From: Catenuloplanes atrovinosus
Lineage (GTDB): Bacteria; Actinomycetota; Actinomycetes; Mycobacteriales; Micromonosporaceae
Length of the DNA stretch: 64,000 nt
NCBI RefSeq assembly: GCF_031458235.1
Contig: NZ_JAVDYB010000001.1
Coordinates: 6,390,501 to 6,454,500, forward strand
Direction: 5' to 3'
The position numbers were made by a program, and so were the translations under genes. Shown here in pieces: positions 50,850 to 59,988 of this stretch. Every line of letters starts with the position of its first letter. Positions within the stretch are counted from its first letter, which is position 1. The notes beneath the pieces are model-generated. The model did not search any database. It was not told the DNA's origin and saw only the letters and a program-made list of their open reading frames with translations.

Positions 50850-52796
50850 TCACCGCCCCGCGCCGCGCACCTCACCATCGGCCGCCCTCCGCCGGCGACC
50901 GGCCCGCGGCACCGGCGCCGCAGCACCCTCCACCGGTACGACCGTCGCCTCTGCGGGGCCGCCCGGCGCCGTCCTCGCCTCCCCACGGGCCTCCGCACCC
51001 TCCCGGGCGGCCGGCGTCCCGCCACTCCCGGGCCGCCCCGCGGTCCCGGCCGCCTCCGCGCCCGGCACCAGCTCCACATCCGGCCGCATCGCGGCTTCCG
51101 GCGTCTCCGGCTGCGCCTTCCGTCGTGGCTGACGCTTGCCCGGCACCACACCCCCCGGCGCCGCGTGCTTCCCCGCCCCGGCACCGGTGTCCGCTCCCGC
51201 GGCCCGCTTCACCGGCGCCTTCGCGACCCCCTCGGCCTGCGCCTTCACCCGCCTCCGCGGCACGGCCCGCGGCTCGGGCGATCCCGCCTCGGCGGAGCCC
51301 GGCTCCGCCATCCCGGCGACGGCCACGCCGGTGACCTCGGTGGAGCCGGTCCCCGCGACGCCGGTCTCGGCCTCGCCGTCGACAGCGGCGGCGCCCGGGG
51401 ACCGGGCGGCGCCCGAGGCTACGGGTGCGCCGGTGACGTCCGCGGGAATGGGCGGTTTGGTGTCCTCGGCGGGGTCGCGGGTCAGCGGCGGCCAGGTGAG
51501 CTGCGGCGCGACCGGCGGCATCGGTGCGGACCAGCCTCTCGGCCGCGCCGCCGGATCGCCGCCGGCCGGCCGCTCCCGTCGCGCGGCATCTCCCGTGGCG
51601 TCGCCCTCGCCCGGTTCCGGCGGCGCCGCATCGGCCAGCGTCGCGGGTCGCGCGGCGGCAGCCGCGGCCTTGGCCACACCGTCCGCGCTCACCTCGCCCG
51701 CCTCGGCCTCCGGCGACGTGTTCGCGGCCCCCGCCGGCGTCGCGGCGACCAGCTCGTCCGCGGCCACGACCTGATCGCCGGCCATTCCGGACCCCACGGC
51801 ACCGGCGGAAGCGGCAGACACAGCCGGTTCTGCGGGATCGGCGGGACCAGCCGGACGTGCCGGAGGGACAGGCACGTCCCGGCCCGCGGAATCGCCCGGC
51901 GCCGCCCGGTCGACCGGCACCACGTCCCCGGCGACCTCGGCGGCCGGCGCCGGCTCCGCCTCCACCGCTGCCGCGCCCGACGGGGCGGGCCTGGACCACA
52001 GGTCGGCGGTCTTGCCGGGGTTTCGGCGGTGGCCGACGGGGGTGATGACCATGCCGTTCTCGCCGGGGTGGATCACGGAGGCGCGGGAACCGAGGCTGGC
52101 CGCCACGTCGGGCAACTGGGTGGAGTCGACCACGTAGACCAGTTCGCGCGGCCGGCTGGGCCGGGCGAGCACGGCCATGCCAGCGATGATCAGCAGGAGG
52201 CCGCCGCCGAGGCCGCCCCAGGTGGTGGCCGTCAGCCAGGTCGGCCGCAGTTCCGCGGTCACGGACATCGTGCCGGCCGGGCGGCCGTCCGGGGTCATGA
52301 TGACCAGGGCCAGGTCGCGGTCGCGGATCTCGTCGGCCGTCCAGGCGAGGGTGCCGTCGCCGGAGCGGGTCCAGAAGTCCTGGCGGGCGGGTTCCTCGGC
52401 GGGTGTGCGGGCGCCGGCGACCGTGCTGACCCGTACCGGCAGCGGGCCCGTCGTCAAGGCGAGCTGCTCGAAACGGGTGTGGCGGGCGGGCCGGAGGTAG
52501 GCGGCGGCCTCGCCGGCGGGCGCCAGTCCGACGAAGGCGGGTCCCGCGTCGGTGCCGGCGGTGATCCGGAACTCGGTACGCCCGGCGCGGGCGAACGCGG
52601 CGTCGCGGGCGAGCAGGCCGTCCAGGTCCTCGACGATCAGCGCCTGGCCGGGTACGTCCAGTTCCTCCAGGTGCGCCCGGAACGCACCTCCGGGATCGCG
52701 GTGCTGGCCCACGGTCCACAGCGCGCCCGCGGCGAGCAGGACCGGCAGGCCGACGGTGAGCAACAGCATTCCGACGATCAAGCGGATAATGCGCAT
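50850..52796 (-). CDS. Membrane protein with long disordered Ala/Pro/Glu-rich tail
   Basis: 648 aa from ATG 52796 (AAAGGGGGAA upstream). N-terminal membrane helix (IIRLIVGMLLLTVGLPVLLAAGAL), an extracellular domain of about 170 aa, a second helix (GGLGGGLLLIIAGMAVLA, about 205-225), then about 400 residues of low-complexity cytoplasmic tail. No family recognised. The tail may be a scaffold or phosphorylation platform; this is speculative. Confidence 0.75.
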   Translation of the reverse strand: MRIIRLIVGMLLLTVGLPVLLAAGALWTVGQHRDPGGAFRAHLEELDVPGQALIVEDLDGLLARDAAFARAGRTEFRITAGTDAGPAFVGLAPAGEAAAYLRPARHTRFEQLALTTGPLPVRVSTVAGARTPAEEPARQDFWTRSGDGTLAWTADEIRDRDLALVIMTPDGRPAGTMSVTAELRPTWLTATTWGGLGGGLLLIIAGMAVLARPSRPRELVYVVDSTQLPDVAASLGSRASVIHPGENGMVITPVGHRRNPGKTADLWSRPAPSGAAAVEAEPAPAAEVAGDVVPVDRAAPGDSAGRDVPVPPARPAGPADPAEPAVSAASAGAVGSGMAGDQVVAADELVAATPAGAANTSPEAEAGEVSADGVAKAAAAAARPATLADAAPPEPGEGDATGDAARRERPAGGDPAARPRGWSAPMPPVAPQLTWPPLTRDPAEDTKPPIPADVTGAPVASGAARSPGAAAVDGEAETGVAGTGSTEVTGVAVAGMAEPGSAEAGSPEPRAVPRRRVKAQAEGVAKAPVKRAAGADTGAGAGKHAAPGGVVPGKRQPRRKAQPETPEAAMRPDVELVPGAEAAGTAGRPGSGGTPAAREGAEARGEARTAPGGPAEATVVPVEGAAAPVPRAGRRRRAADGEVRGAGR

Positions 52797-52889
52797 CGGT
52801 TTCCCCCTTTGCCCGTTATCGGACCATACCGAGCGAAACGTCCGCCTACCGCACATCGACACGGCCTGAACGACGGCGATGGACACGGA

Positions 52890-52922
52890 AACGGCCCGGC
52901 CCCACGCGGGAGCCGGGCCGTT
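52890..52922 (-). terminator. Stem-loop after the YcnI-like gene
   Basis: AACGGCCCGGC / GCCGGGCCGTT, 11 pairs, 11-base loop, 14 bp after the leftward stop at 52936. Confidence 0.8.
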
Positions 52923-52935
52923 GCGTACCGTCCGA

Positions 52936-53673
52936 TCAGGCGTCCGCGGAAGGAGCGGCGGCGGCCGGGGCCGGCCGCGCACCGGTCCGGGTGAACGCCA
53001 GGCCGCCCAGGACCAGCCCGATCAGGCCGGCGACCAGCGCCGCGATCGCGATGCCCAGCGCCGGCCCGGAGCTGGAACCGGTGGACTCGGTGGCCGCGAC
53101 CGGCGCGGCCGACGGGGCCTCCTCCGCGGCGGCGGCCGTCAGCGTGAGCACGGGCGCCGGGCTCTCCGGCTCCTCACCGCCCGCGACCGGCTCGTCGATC
53201 CAGCGCACGACCTCGCCGTCCGAGTACGTCTGCAGCGCCTTGAAGACCAGTTGGTCGGCCTCCGGCAGCGGCCCGAGCGAGACCCCGAACTCCTGGAACG
53301 TGCCGGGCGTGATCTCCGAGCCCTTCGCGGCGGTCCAGGTGATCTTCTTGACCACCTCGGTGATCTCGGCGCCGTGCGCGGTGACCGGCGTGGCCGGCGC
53401 GCCCTTCTCCAGCGCGACGGTCCAGCCGGGAACCGGCTGGGTGGAGACGGAGGCGATCGGCGCGTTCTCCGGGAGGAAGACCTCCAGCTTGGTGGTGGAG
53501 GCGGTGTCGCTCTCGTTCGGCACCCGGAAGTCCACCTTGGCGTACCCGCCCTGGGTGGCCTCCCTGGGGTTGACCGTGACGTGCGCGGAGGCCGGGCCGG
53601 CGAAGGTGAGCACGCCGACCACGGTGGCGCCGAGGCTGAGCAGTGCCGCGCGGGCTGCGGTACGGGGAGACAT
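52936..53673 (-). CDS. YcnI/DUF1775 copper-handling protein
   Basis: 245 aa. Signal peptide ending at SASAH, so the mature protein starts with His-Val-Thr-Val, the DUF1775 copper-binding N-terminus. Core has YAKVDFRVPNESDTA and GTFQEFGVSLGPLP; a C-terminal membrane helix (ALGIAIAALVAGLIGLVLGGLAF) anchors it. Gene order with copC-copD 15 bp upstream suggests one operon for periplasmic/extracytoplasmic copper delivery. Confidence 0.92.
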   Translation of the reverse strand: MSPRTAARAALLSLGATVVGVLTFAGPASAHVTVNPREATQGGYAKVDFRVPNESDTASTTKLEVFLPENAPIASVSTQPVPGWTVALEKGAPATPVTAHGAEITEVVKKITWTAAKGSEITPGTFQEFGVSLGPLPEADQLVFKALQTYSDGEVVRWIDEPVAGGEEPESPAPVLTLTAAAAEEAPSAAPVAATESTGSSSGPALGIAIAALVAGLIGLVLGGLAFTRTGARPAPAAAAPSADA

Positions 53674-53687
53674 GGTTGACCCTTCAG

Positions 53688-55358
53688 TCAGGAGGCGACG
53701 TCCACCGTGACGGTGACGGTGGCTTGATCGATCTCGGTGGTGCGCAGTGTGAACTTGAACTCCCAGGTCCCGGCCGCCGGCAGCTGGAACTCGCTGATCG
53801 CGTGGTTGTCGGCGACGCGGAGCATGGGTACGTCGATCGGCTCGATCCCGGCGGCCGGGAGCGCGGCCGTGGTGGTCCACTCCTCCGTGGTGAGCAGGTT
53901 CGTGGTCCCCGGCTCGTACGCGTACAGGTGCAGCGAGTTGCCCCCGACCTTCGCCGGGTCCAGCTCGACCTGGAGCGTGTAGAGCGGGCTGTCCACCAGC
54001 ACGGAGAAGTAGCCCTGGTCGGCGAGCACCGCGTTCTCCGCCTCGGTGCGGGCCGGCGTCTGCTGGACCAGCACGGACGTCACGCCGAGCACCACCACGG
54101 TGATGGCCAGTTCGGCCCGGACCGCGGTCCGGATCCGGCCCGGGCGCTCGGCCGTGACGCGCTTGCGGACCAGCGACCGCGAGTACGCCGCGATGCCCAC
54201 CACGGCCGCGAACAGCGCGGTCTTGACCAGGATGAACCGGCCGTAGGTGGTGCCGGTGAGCGCGTCCAGCGTGCCGATCTCGATGAGCGCGTTCACCACC
54301 CCGGCCAGCAGCAGCGCGCCGACCGCGAGCGCGGCCCAGCGGGACCAGATCGGCAGGATCGCGCCGAGTTCCCGCTCGCTGGCCTGCCGCAGCAGGAAGC
54401 CGATCAGCATGACCAGGCCGCCGAGCCAGACCGCCATGCTGACCAGGTGGACCGCGTCGGCCACCACGGAGACGGCCGCGACCGGCGAGGCGGACGGGTG
54501 GCCGGTGAGCGGCCAGGTGAAGATCGCGGCGGCGCCGAGCGCGGCCAGCACGATCAGGTCGATCGGGCCCTCGCCGGTGCGGCCGCCGTCGCCGCGGACC
54601 GCGAGGATCGGGCGGAGCATGATGGCGATCGCGACCAGCAGGCCGAGCCGGACCAGCAGCGCGGTGCCGAACGCGCTGGCCACCACGTCGCCGAGGCCAC
54701 CGGCGTCCAGGATCGTGCCGCCGCTGGTGTACGGCGCCTGCAGGTAGAGCGCGGCGAGCGTGCTGGCCGCGACGAGTCCGAGGCCGGTGCGCACCAGCCG
54801 GGCGGGGCCGCGGCGGCTGAGCCGGGACGGCCACAGGAACAGCAGCACCAGGACCGGGCCGACCACCAGCACCAGGCCCGCGTACCCGAGGAACTTCGCG
54901 ACCGGGATGACGCCCGCCACCACCGGGTCGGTCTCGTCGCCGTCCTCGGTGAGCGCGGGCACCGCGGACGTGGCGCCGACCGAGAACGTGAACGCGCCGC
55001 TGACCGGGTGGCTGTCCGCCGAGATCACCCGGTAGCTGACCAGGTAGGTGCCGCGCTGGTCCGCGCGGACCGGGATGATCAGCGTGGAGCCCTCGGCGCG
55101 CGGGTCACCGCCGACCCGGTCACCGTTCGGCGCGATCACCTGGATCTTGCCGGCGACCGGGTTCACCCCCTCGCTGAACGTGAGCTTCACGTCGGCCGGC
55201 GCGGCCTGGACCACGGACTGGGTGGCGGGCGTGGTGCGCTGGAGGACGGCGTGCGCGCTGGCCGGGCTCGCCGGTCCGACGAACACCGTGAGCGCGCCCA
55301 GGACGAGGGCGGCGAGCACGGCCCAGCGGCGTCTCTTCTCGGCAGTCATGCCGGACAT
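53688..55358 (-). CDS. CopC-CopD fusion copper transport protein
   Basis: About 556 aa. Signal peptide, then CopC domain (mature start HAVLQRTTPATQS, copper-ligand His; ISADSHPVSG, second His), then about eight CopD membrane helices (about 150-450) and a C-terminal extracytoplasmic domain (about 455-556). Fused CopCD proteins import copper for cuproenzymes. ATG 55349 is an alternative start three codons in. Confidence 0.92.
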   Translation of the reverse strand: MSGMTAEKRRRWAVLAALVLGALTVFVGPASPASAHAVLQRTTPATQSVVQAAPADVKLTFSEGVNPVAGKIQVIAPNGDRVGGDPRAEGSTLIIPVRADQRGTYLVSYRVISADSHPVSGAFTFSVGATSAVPALTEDGDETDPVVAGVIPVAKFLGYAGLVLVVGPVLVLLFLWPSRLSRRGPARLVRTGLGLVAASTLAALYLQAPYTSGGTILDAGGLGDVVASAFGTALLVRLGLLVAIAIMLRPILAVRGDGGRTGEGPIDLIVLAALGAAAIFTWPLTGHPSASPVAAVSVVADAVHLVSMAVWLGGLVMLIGFLLRQASERELGAILPIWSRWAALAVGALLLAGVVNALIEIGTLDALTGTTYGRFILVKTALFAAVVGIAAYSRSLVRKRVTAERPGRIRTAVRAELAITVVVLGVTSVLVQQTPARTEAENAVLADQGYFSVLVDSPLYTLQVELDPAKVGGNSLHLYAYEPGTTNLLTTEEWTTTAALPAAGIEPIDVPMLRVADNHAISEFQLPAAGTWEFKFTLRTTEIDQATVTVTVDVAS

Positions 55359-55614
55359 GCTCTCCCACGGATGTGGCGGTGATCGCCCGTGGTCGGCGTG
55401 GCGTGTTCCGCACCTACCGATCCGACCCCAAATATGGGACCAAATCGGACTAATCGCGAGGTACGTGGGGGCATGCCGGGTTGGTCGGCCGGGTGGCCCG
55501 GAAAGTTCCCGGCGATCGCGGGACCTTCGTCCGTACCCGCCGGGGCCGGCTCCGGACACCGTGGGGACGGAACCGGGCGACGGTCCCGGACGACCAATGG
55601 AGGTGGACTTCTCA

Positions 55615-56088
55615 GTGTGGGATCGCGCCGGACCGTGGGGCGGGCTGGCCGCCCGGCTCGGGCTCGCCGCCGTCTGGCTCTACGCCGGCGGCGCCAAGGT
55701 CGGTGATCTGGCCGGCTCGGTGCGCGCGGTCAACGCCTACCGGGTGATGCCCTTCGACGTGGCCCAGGTGATCGGCGCGATGCTGCCGTTCGTCGAGGTC
55801 GCGGTCGGGTTGCTGCTGCTCGCCGGGCTCGCGACCCGGGTCAGCGCCGGGTTCTCCGCGCTGCTGCTGGCGGTGTTCATCGCCGGCATCGCCAGCGCGT
55901 GGGCGCGCGGCCTGCGGATCGACTGCGGCTGCTTCGGCAGCGGCGGGCAGCTCGCCGCCGGGGAGAGCCCGGCCTACGGCTGGGAGATCGCCCGGGACAT
56001 CGGGTTCCTGATCCTGGCCGGCTACCTGATCGTCCGCCCTCAGTCCCGTTTCTCCGTCGACCGCTACCTGACGAGGTACAACGCATGA
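55615..56088 (+). CDS. MauE/DoxX-type membrane protein
   Basis: 157 aa from GTG 55615 (GGAGGTGG seven bases upstream); ATG 55597 is also in frame. Four membrane helices. RIDCGCFGSGG holds the paired cysteines typical of MauE-like redox proteins. It overlaps the DsbA-like gene by four bases, so it probably passes reducing or oxidising equivalents to that partner across the membrane. Confidence 0.88.
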   Translation: MWDRAGPWGGLAARLGLAAVWLYAGGAKVGDLAGSVRAVNAYRVMPFDVAQVIGAMLPFVEVAVGLLLLAGLATRVSAGFSALLLAVFIAGIASAWARGLRIDCGCFGSGGQLAAGESPAYGWEIARDIGFLILAGYLIVRPQSRFSVDRYLTRYNA

Positions 56089-56801
56089 GTTCGCGCAAGG
56101 ATCAAAAACAGGCAAACCGCATGGTACGCGAGCAACTCGCCAAGGAGCGGCGGCGCAAGGCCACGGTGTGGACGTCCGTGGTCGCCGCCGCCGTGCTGCT
56201 CGTGGCCGGCATCGCCGGGTACGGCATCTTCTCCGCCCAGCGCTCCGGCGAGGTGTTCACGCCGGCCTCCGCGGTCGCGGACGGCAGCGGGTTCGCGGTC
56301 GGCACCGGCTCGGTCACCGTCGACGTCTACGAGGACTTCATGTGCCCGGCCTGCGGCCAGTTCGAGAGCGCGGCCGGCGCCACGCTCGCGCAACTGGTCA
56401 GCGAGAACAAGATCACGGTGGTCTACCACCCGATCTCGATCCTGGACCGCTACTCGCAGGGCACGAACTACTCGACGCGCGCGTCCGGCGCCGCCGCCTG
56501 CGCCGCCGACGGGGGCAAGTTCGCCGAGTACCACCAGACGCTCTTCGACAACCGGCCCGAGGAGAACACGCCCGGCCTCGACGACGCCACGTTGATCTCG
56601 CTCGGCACGGCGCTCGGTCTGGGGGACTCCTTCACCCAGTGCGTCGAGGACGGAAGATACAAGACGTGGAGCGCACAGATCACGGACCAGGCGAGCGAGC
56701 GCGGGGTCACCGGCACCCCGACCATCTACGTCGCCGGGACAGTGCTCGACGACCGTTCCCCGGCCGGCCTGACCAGCGCGGTGGACGCGGCCGTCAAGTA
56801 G
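56085..56801 (+). CDS. DsbA/thioredoxin-like membrane-anchored oxidoreductase
   Basis: 238 aa. Basic cytoplasmic start, one membrane helix (about 29-49), then a DsbA-like domain with active site CPAC (C87, C90) in VYEDFMCPACGQFE and the cis-Pro loop GVTGTPTIYV. Acts outside the membrane in disulfide formation or repair. Coupled to the MauE-like gene. Confidence 0.92.
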   Translation: MSSRKDQKQANRMVREQLAKERRRKATVWTSVVAAAVLLVAGIAGYGIFSAQRSGEVFTPASAVADGSGFAVGTGSVTVDVYEDFMCPACGQFESAAGATLAQLVSENKITVVYHPISILDRYSQGTNYSTRASGAAACAADGGKFAEYHQTLFDNRPEENTPGLDDATLISLGTALGLGDSFTQCVEDGRYKTWSAQITDQASERGVTGTPTIYVAGTVLDDRSPAGLTSAVDAAVK

Positions 56802-56821
56802 CCCGGCTGGCCGCCGCGGCC

Positions 56822-58033
56822 GTGGCCGGTGTGCTCCTCGCACCGGCCCCGGCCGCGCCCGCGCTGGCCCACGGCGGCGACGCGCCGGCCGGCACGAACT
56901 ACCGGGCCACGCTCACCGGCGTCAGCCCCGCCGTGCCGGGCGTCCGGCTGCGGGTGATCGAGGCGGGCGCGCGGCTGGAGCTGACCAACGGCTCGGACCG
57001 GGAGATCGAGGTGCTCGGCTACGAGCGGGAGCCGTACCTGCGGATCGGGCCGGACGGCGTGTGGGAGAACGTGAACTCCGCGGCCACGTACCTCAACGCG
57101 ACCATCGCCAGGTCCACGACCGTGCCGGCCACCGCCGGCCCGACCGTGCCGCCGTCGTGGCGCCGGATCTCCGACCGTCCGACCGCCCGCTGGCACGACC
57201 ACCGTACGTACTGGATGAGCGAGGACCTGCCGCCCGCCGTGGCCGCCGACCCCGACCGCGTCCAGCGGGTACGGGACTGGACCGTCGACCTGCGCGACGG
57301 CGTCACGCCGATCACCGCGACCGGCACGCTCGACTGGGTGCCGCCGCCCTACGCCGGCGGCTGGTGGGCCGCGGTGCTGCTGGTCGCGGTCGCGGTGGCG
57401 GCGCTCGGGTTCCTCCGCGGCCGGGCCGCGCTCCGGCCGCTGGCCGCCGTCTCCGCGCTCGCCGGCGCCGCCGCGCTCGCCTCCTCCATCGGGCGGGAGA
57501 TCGACGCGGGCAACGACACCGTGGGTACGGCGCTGTCCGCGCTGGTCGCCACGCAGCTGTGGCCGGCGCTCACCGGCGTCGGCGCGCTCGCCGCCGCGGT
57601 CGTCGCGGTCACCCGCCGCCCGTCCGCCGACTTCGCGCTCGCGCTGGCGGGCGTCTGCACCGGCGTGTTCGTCGGCGTGGCCAACGCGGGCGCGCTGGTC
57701 AACTCCGTGGTGCCGGCGCCGTGGCCACCGGTCGCGGCCCGGGTCGTGACCGTGCTCGCGCTCTCGCTCGGGTTCGGCCTCACCGCGGCGGCGGTCCTGC
57801 GCATGCGCGCGGCCGCGCTGGCGGCCCCCGCCATCCCCGACGGCTCCCCACCGTCCGGCGGCTCCCAGGAGTCCGGCGGTTCCCGAGAGTCCGGCGGTTC
57901 CCGAGAGTCCGGCGGCTCCCCGGAGTCCGGTGACGGGCGGAGTGCGGAGCAGGACCCGGCCGCCGCGCGACCGCGCCGCCGGGCACCGCTGACGCTTCGG
58001 GCCGCGCTCGACGACCAGCCCGAGAGGGAGTGA
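56822..58033 (+). CDS. Secreted/membrane protein of the DsbA-like operon, start uncertain
   Basis: About 403 aa. Extracytoplasmic beta-rich domain (about 20-180, with LELTNGSDREIEVLGYEREPYLRIG and WMSEDLPP), four to five C-terminal membrane helices, and a tail with six-residue repeats. The signal peptide seems to begin upstream (VARLAAAAVAGVLLAP). The frame has no ATG/GTG/TTG there, only GTA and CTG codons; GTG 56822 is the first normal start. Family common in actinobacteria, function unknown; context suggests redox or copper. Confidence 0.75.
   Translation: MAGVLLAPAPAAPALAHGGDAPAGTNYRATLTGVSPAVPGVRLRVIEAGARLELTNGSDREIEVLGYEREPYLRIGPDGVWENVNSAATYLNATIARSTTVPATAGPTVPPSWRRISDRPTARWHDHRTYWMSEDLPPAVAADPDRVQRVRDWTVDLRDGVTPITATGTLDWVPPPYAGGWWAAVLLVAVAVAALGFLRGRAALRPLAAVSALAGAAALASSIGREIDAGNDTVGTALSALVATQLWPALTGVGALAAAVVAVTRRPSADFALALAGVCTGVFVGVANAGALVNSVVPAPWPPVAARVVTVLALSLGFGLTAAAVLRMRAAALAAPAIPDGSPPSGGSQESGGSRESGGSRESGGSPESGDGRSAEQDPAAARPRRRAPLTLRAALDDQPERE
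57853..57924 (+). repeat. Four tandem 18-bp repeats in coding sequence
   Basis: Units begin GTCCGGCGG and encode SGGS(Q/R/P)E-type hexapeptides near the C-terminus of the membrane protein. Likely length-variable between strains by slippage; the change stays in frame. Confidence 0.85.
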
Positions 58034-58116
58034 GCCGGTCCGCGCCCGCGCCGCCGCCCGTCGCGCACCGCGTTTCCACCCACGGCACCGGCAGGGAGGC
58101 CGGCCACGGCCGACCG

Positions 58117-58163
58117 GTGCCCGCGGGAGCATGCGGACCGCGCCCCGCCGGAAGCGGGAATAT
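58117..58163 (+). repeat. Interspersed intergenic repeat, copy A
   Basis: Shares CCCGCGGGAGCATGCGGA and CGCCGGAAGCGGGA with copy B at 63857-63904, and the same core with copy C at 7859-7899. Placed between convergent genes, next to the palindrome ATCAAGATCTTGAT at 58162-58175. Confidence 0.65.
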
Positions 58164-58175
58164 CAAGATCTTGAT

Positions 58176-58925
58176 CTAGATCGCGGGTACCGAGAAGCCG
58201 TAGGGCAGTTCGAGGCGGTGGGCGGCGAGGAGCTCGGGGTCGGCGAGCAGCGTGCGCGTGGGGCCGTCCGCGGTGATCCGGCCGGCGTCGAGGATGACCG
58301 CGCGGTCGCAGAGTTCCAGCGCGTACGGCAGGTCGTGCGTCACCATCAGGACCGTGACCGGCAGGCCGCGGAGGATGTCCGCGAGCTCGCGGCGGGAGGC
58401 CGGGTCGAGGTTGGAGCTGGGCTCGTCGAGCACCAGGATCTCCGGGCGCATGGCCAGGACGGTGGCGACCGCGACGCGGCGGCGCTGGCCGAAGCTGAGG
58501 TGGTGCGGGATGCGGTCGCGGTGCTCGCGCATGCCGACCGCGTCCAGCGCCTCGTCGACGCGCGCGTCCAGTTCGGCGCCGCGCAGGCCGAGGTTGGCCG
58601 GGCCGAACGCGACGTCCTCCGCGACCGTCGGCAGGAACAGCTGGTCGTCCGGGTCCTGGAAGACGACGCCGACGCGGCGGCGGATCTCGGTGAGCGTGGC
58701 GCGATCGCGGCTGACCGTGAGTCCGGCGACCGTGACCGTGCCGGTGCCGCCGCCGAGGATGCCGTTGAGGTGCAGCACCAGCGTGGTCTTGCCGGCGCCG
58801 TTCGGGCCGAGCAGCGCGACGCGCTCGCCGCGTGCGACGGTCAGCGTGACCCCGTCGAGCGCGCGGTGGCCGTCCGGGTAGGCGTAGGTGACGTCGCGGA
58901 CGTCGAGGCTCGGGGCGTCGCTCAT
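58176..58925 (-). CDS. cbiO: ECF cobalt/nickel importer ATPase (CbiO-like)
   Basis: 249 aa. Walker A GPNGAGKTT (about 38-46), Q-loop VVFQDPDDQLF, signature LSFGQRRR, Walker B ILVLDEPSS, H-loop THDLP. Powers the CbiMNQ importer. ATGA overlap with cbiQ upstream makes it the last gene of a four-gene operon. Confidence 0.95.
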   Translation of the reverse strand: MSDAPSLDVRDVTYAYPDGHRALDGVTLTVARGERVALLGPNGAGKTTLVLHLNGILGGGTGTVTVAGLTVSRDRATLTEIRRRVGVVFQDPDDQLFLPTVAEDVAFGPANLGLRGAELDARVDEALDAVGMREHRDRIPHHLSFGQRRRVAVATVLAMRPEILVLDEPSSNLDPASRRELADILRGLPVTVLMVTHDLPYALELCDRAVILDAGRITADGPTRTLLADPELLAAHRLELPYGFSVPAI

Positions 58926-59662
58926 GTGACGATGGTGGCGGTGACCGCGATCGCGGCCGTCACCAGGGGTACGGTCGCCACCGTCGCCCACTGCGCGACG
59001 CCCGCGCCGGCGTCCGGCCGGTGCGGCAGCGCGCCGGTGTACCCGCGGGACAGCATGGCCAGGTAGACCCGCTCGCCGCGCTCGAACGCGCGCAGGAACA
59101 GCGCGCCGACACCGGTCGCGAAGCCGCGCAGCTGCCAGAGGAACCGCGGGTCGTCGCCGCGGGCCAGCCGGGCGATCCGCATGCGCCGGGCCTCGTCGAT
59201 CAGCACGTCCAGGTAGCGCAGCATGAACGTGGCGATCTGGGTGAGCACGGCCGGGCAGCGCAGCCGGTCCAGGCCGGCGATGATGTCGCGGGTGCTCGTG
59301 GTCCCGGCCAGGATCAGCGCGACCAGCACGCCGAGCGTGCCCTTGACCAGCAGGTTGAAGCCGCCGTAGAGACCGTCGACGGACAGGTGCAGGCCCCACC
59401 ACTCGATCCGCTCGCCCGCGCCGGCGAACGGCAGCAGCACCGCCAGCAGCACGAACGGCACCTCCACCAGGCTGCGCCGGGCCAGCCAGCCGGCCGGGAT
59501 CCGCGCGATCCCGGCGAGCACCGCGACGATCAGCGCGTAGACGCCGAACGCCCAGAACGCCTCGCGCGGCGTCGCCACGATCGCGATCGTGACCGCCACG
59601 GTGGCGGCGATCTTCACCTCGGGCGCGAGGCGGTGGACCGGGGAGTCGTGGTCGAGGTTCAC
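58922..59662 (-). CDS. cbiQ: ECF transporter T component (CbiQ-like)
   Basis: 246 aa, about five to six membrane helices. Contains the coupling-helix motifs ARRMRIARLARG and FERGERVYLAMLSRG (two Ala-Arg-Gly-like segments). Links the ATPase to the metal-binding subunit. Confidence 0.93.
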   Translation of the reverse strand: MNLDHDSPVHRLAPEVKIAATVAVTIAIVATPREAFWAFGVYALIVAVLAGIARIPAGWLARRSLVEVPFVLLAVLLPFAGAGERIEWWGLHLSVDGLYGGFNLLVKGTLGVLVALILAGTTSTRDIIAGLDRLRCPAVLTQIATFMLRYLDVLIDEARRMRIARLARGDDPRFLWQLRGFATGVGALFLRAFERGERVYLAMLSRGYTGALPHRPDAGAGVAQWATVATVPLVTAAIAVTATIVT

Positions 59663-59988
59663 GCCCGGGTCTTCCGCCGCATGAGCCAGAAGACGCCGCC
59701 GGAGACCGCGAAGACCAGCAGCACGCCGGCGACGCCGGAGAGGCCGGTCGAGAGGTACGCGTTGTCGATGCCGCGGATGCCGTAGTCGGCGAGCGGGCTG
59801 TCCGCCAGCTCGTGCTCCTCGGCACCCTGCGCCATGCAGGTGCCGCCGGTGATCTCGCCGTCCGCGTTCAGCGTGCAGCCCTTGGTCGACGCGGAGTCGA
59901 GGCCGTCCGGCGCCGACGACGCGACGTTGCTCACCACGCCGGCCAGCAGCAGCGCCGCCAGCAGGCCGGCCAGGATGAACTTCCTCAT
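59659..59988 (-). CDS. PDGLE-domain subunit (CbiN-like)
   Basis: 109 aa. Two membrane helices; the extracytoplasmic loop contains SAPDGLDSAS, the PDGLE-type motif. In cobalt and nickel importers this subunit loads metal onto CbiM. Overlaps both neighbours by four bases. Confidence 0.9.
   Translation of the reverse strand: MRKFILAGLLAALLLAGVVSNVASSAPDGLDSASTKGCTLNADGEITGGTCMAQGAEEHELADSPLADYGIRGIDNAYLSTGLSGVAGVLLVFAVSGGVFWLMRRKTRA

Noticed and set aside
53643-55382. Plus-strand open frame of 579 codons opposite the copper gene
   Set aside because: Composition is Arg/Asp/Gly/His shadow type; the minus strand encodes a clear CopC-CopD protein.
57853-57924. Tandem direct repeats considered as a CRISPR-like array
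   Set aside because: Units are 18 bp, contiguous, without spacers, and lie in frame inside a gene.
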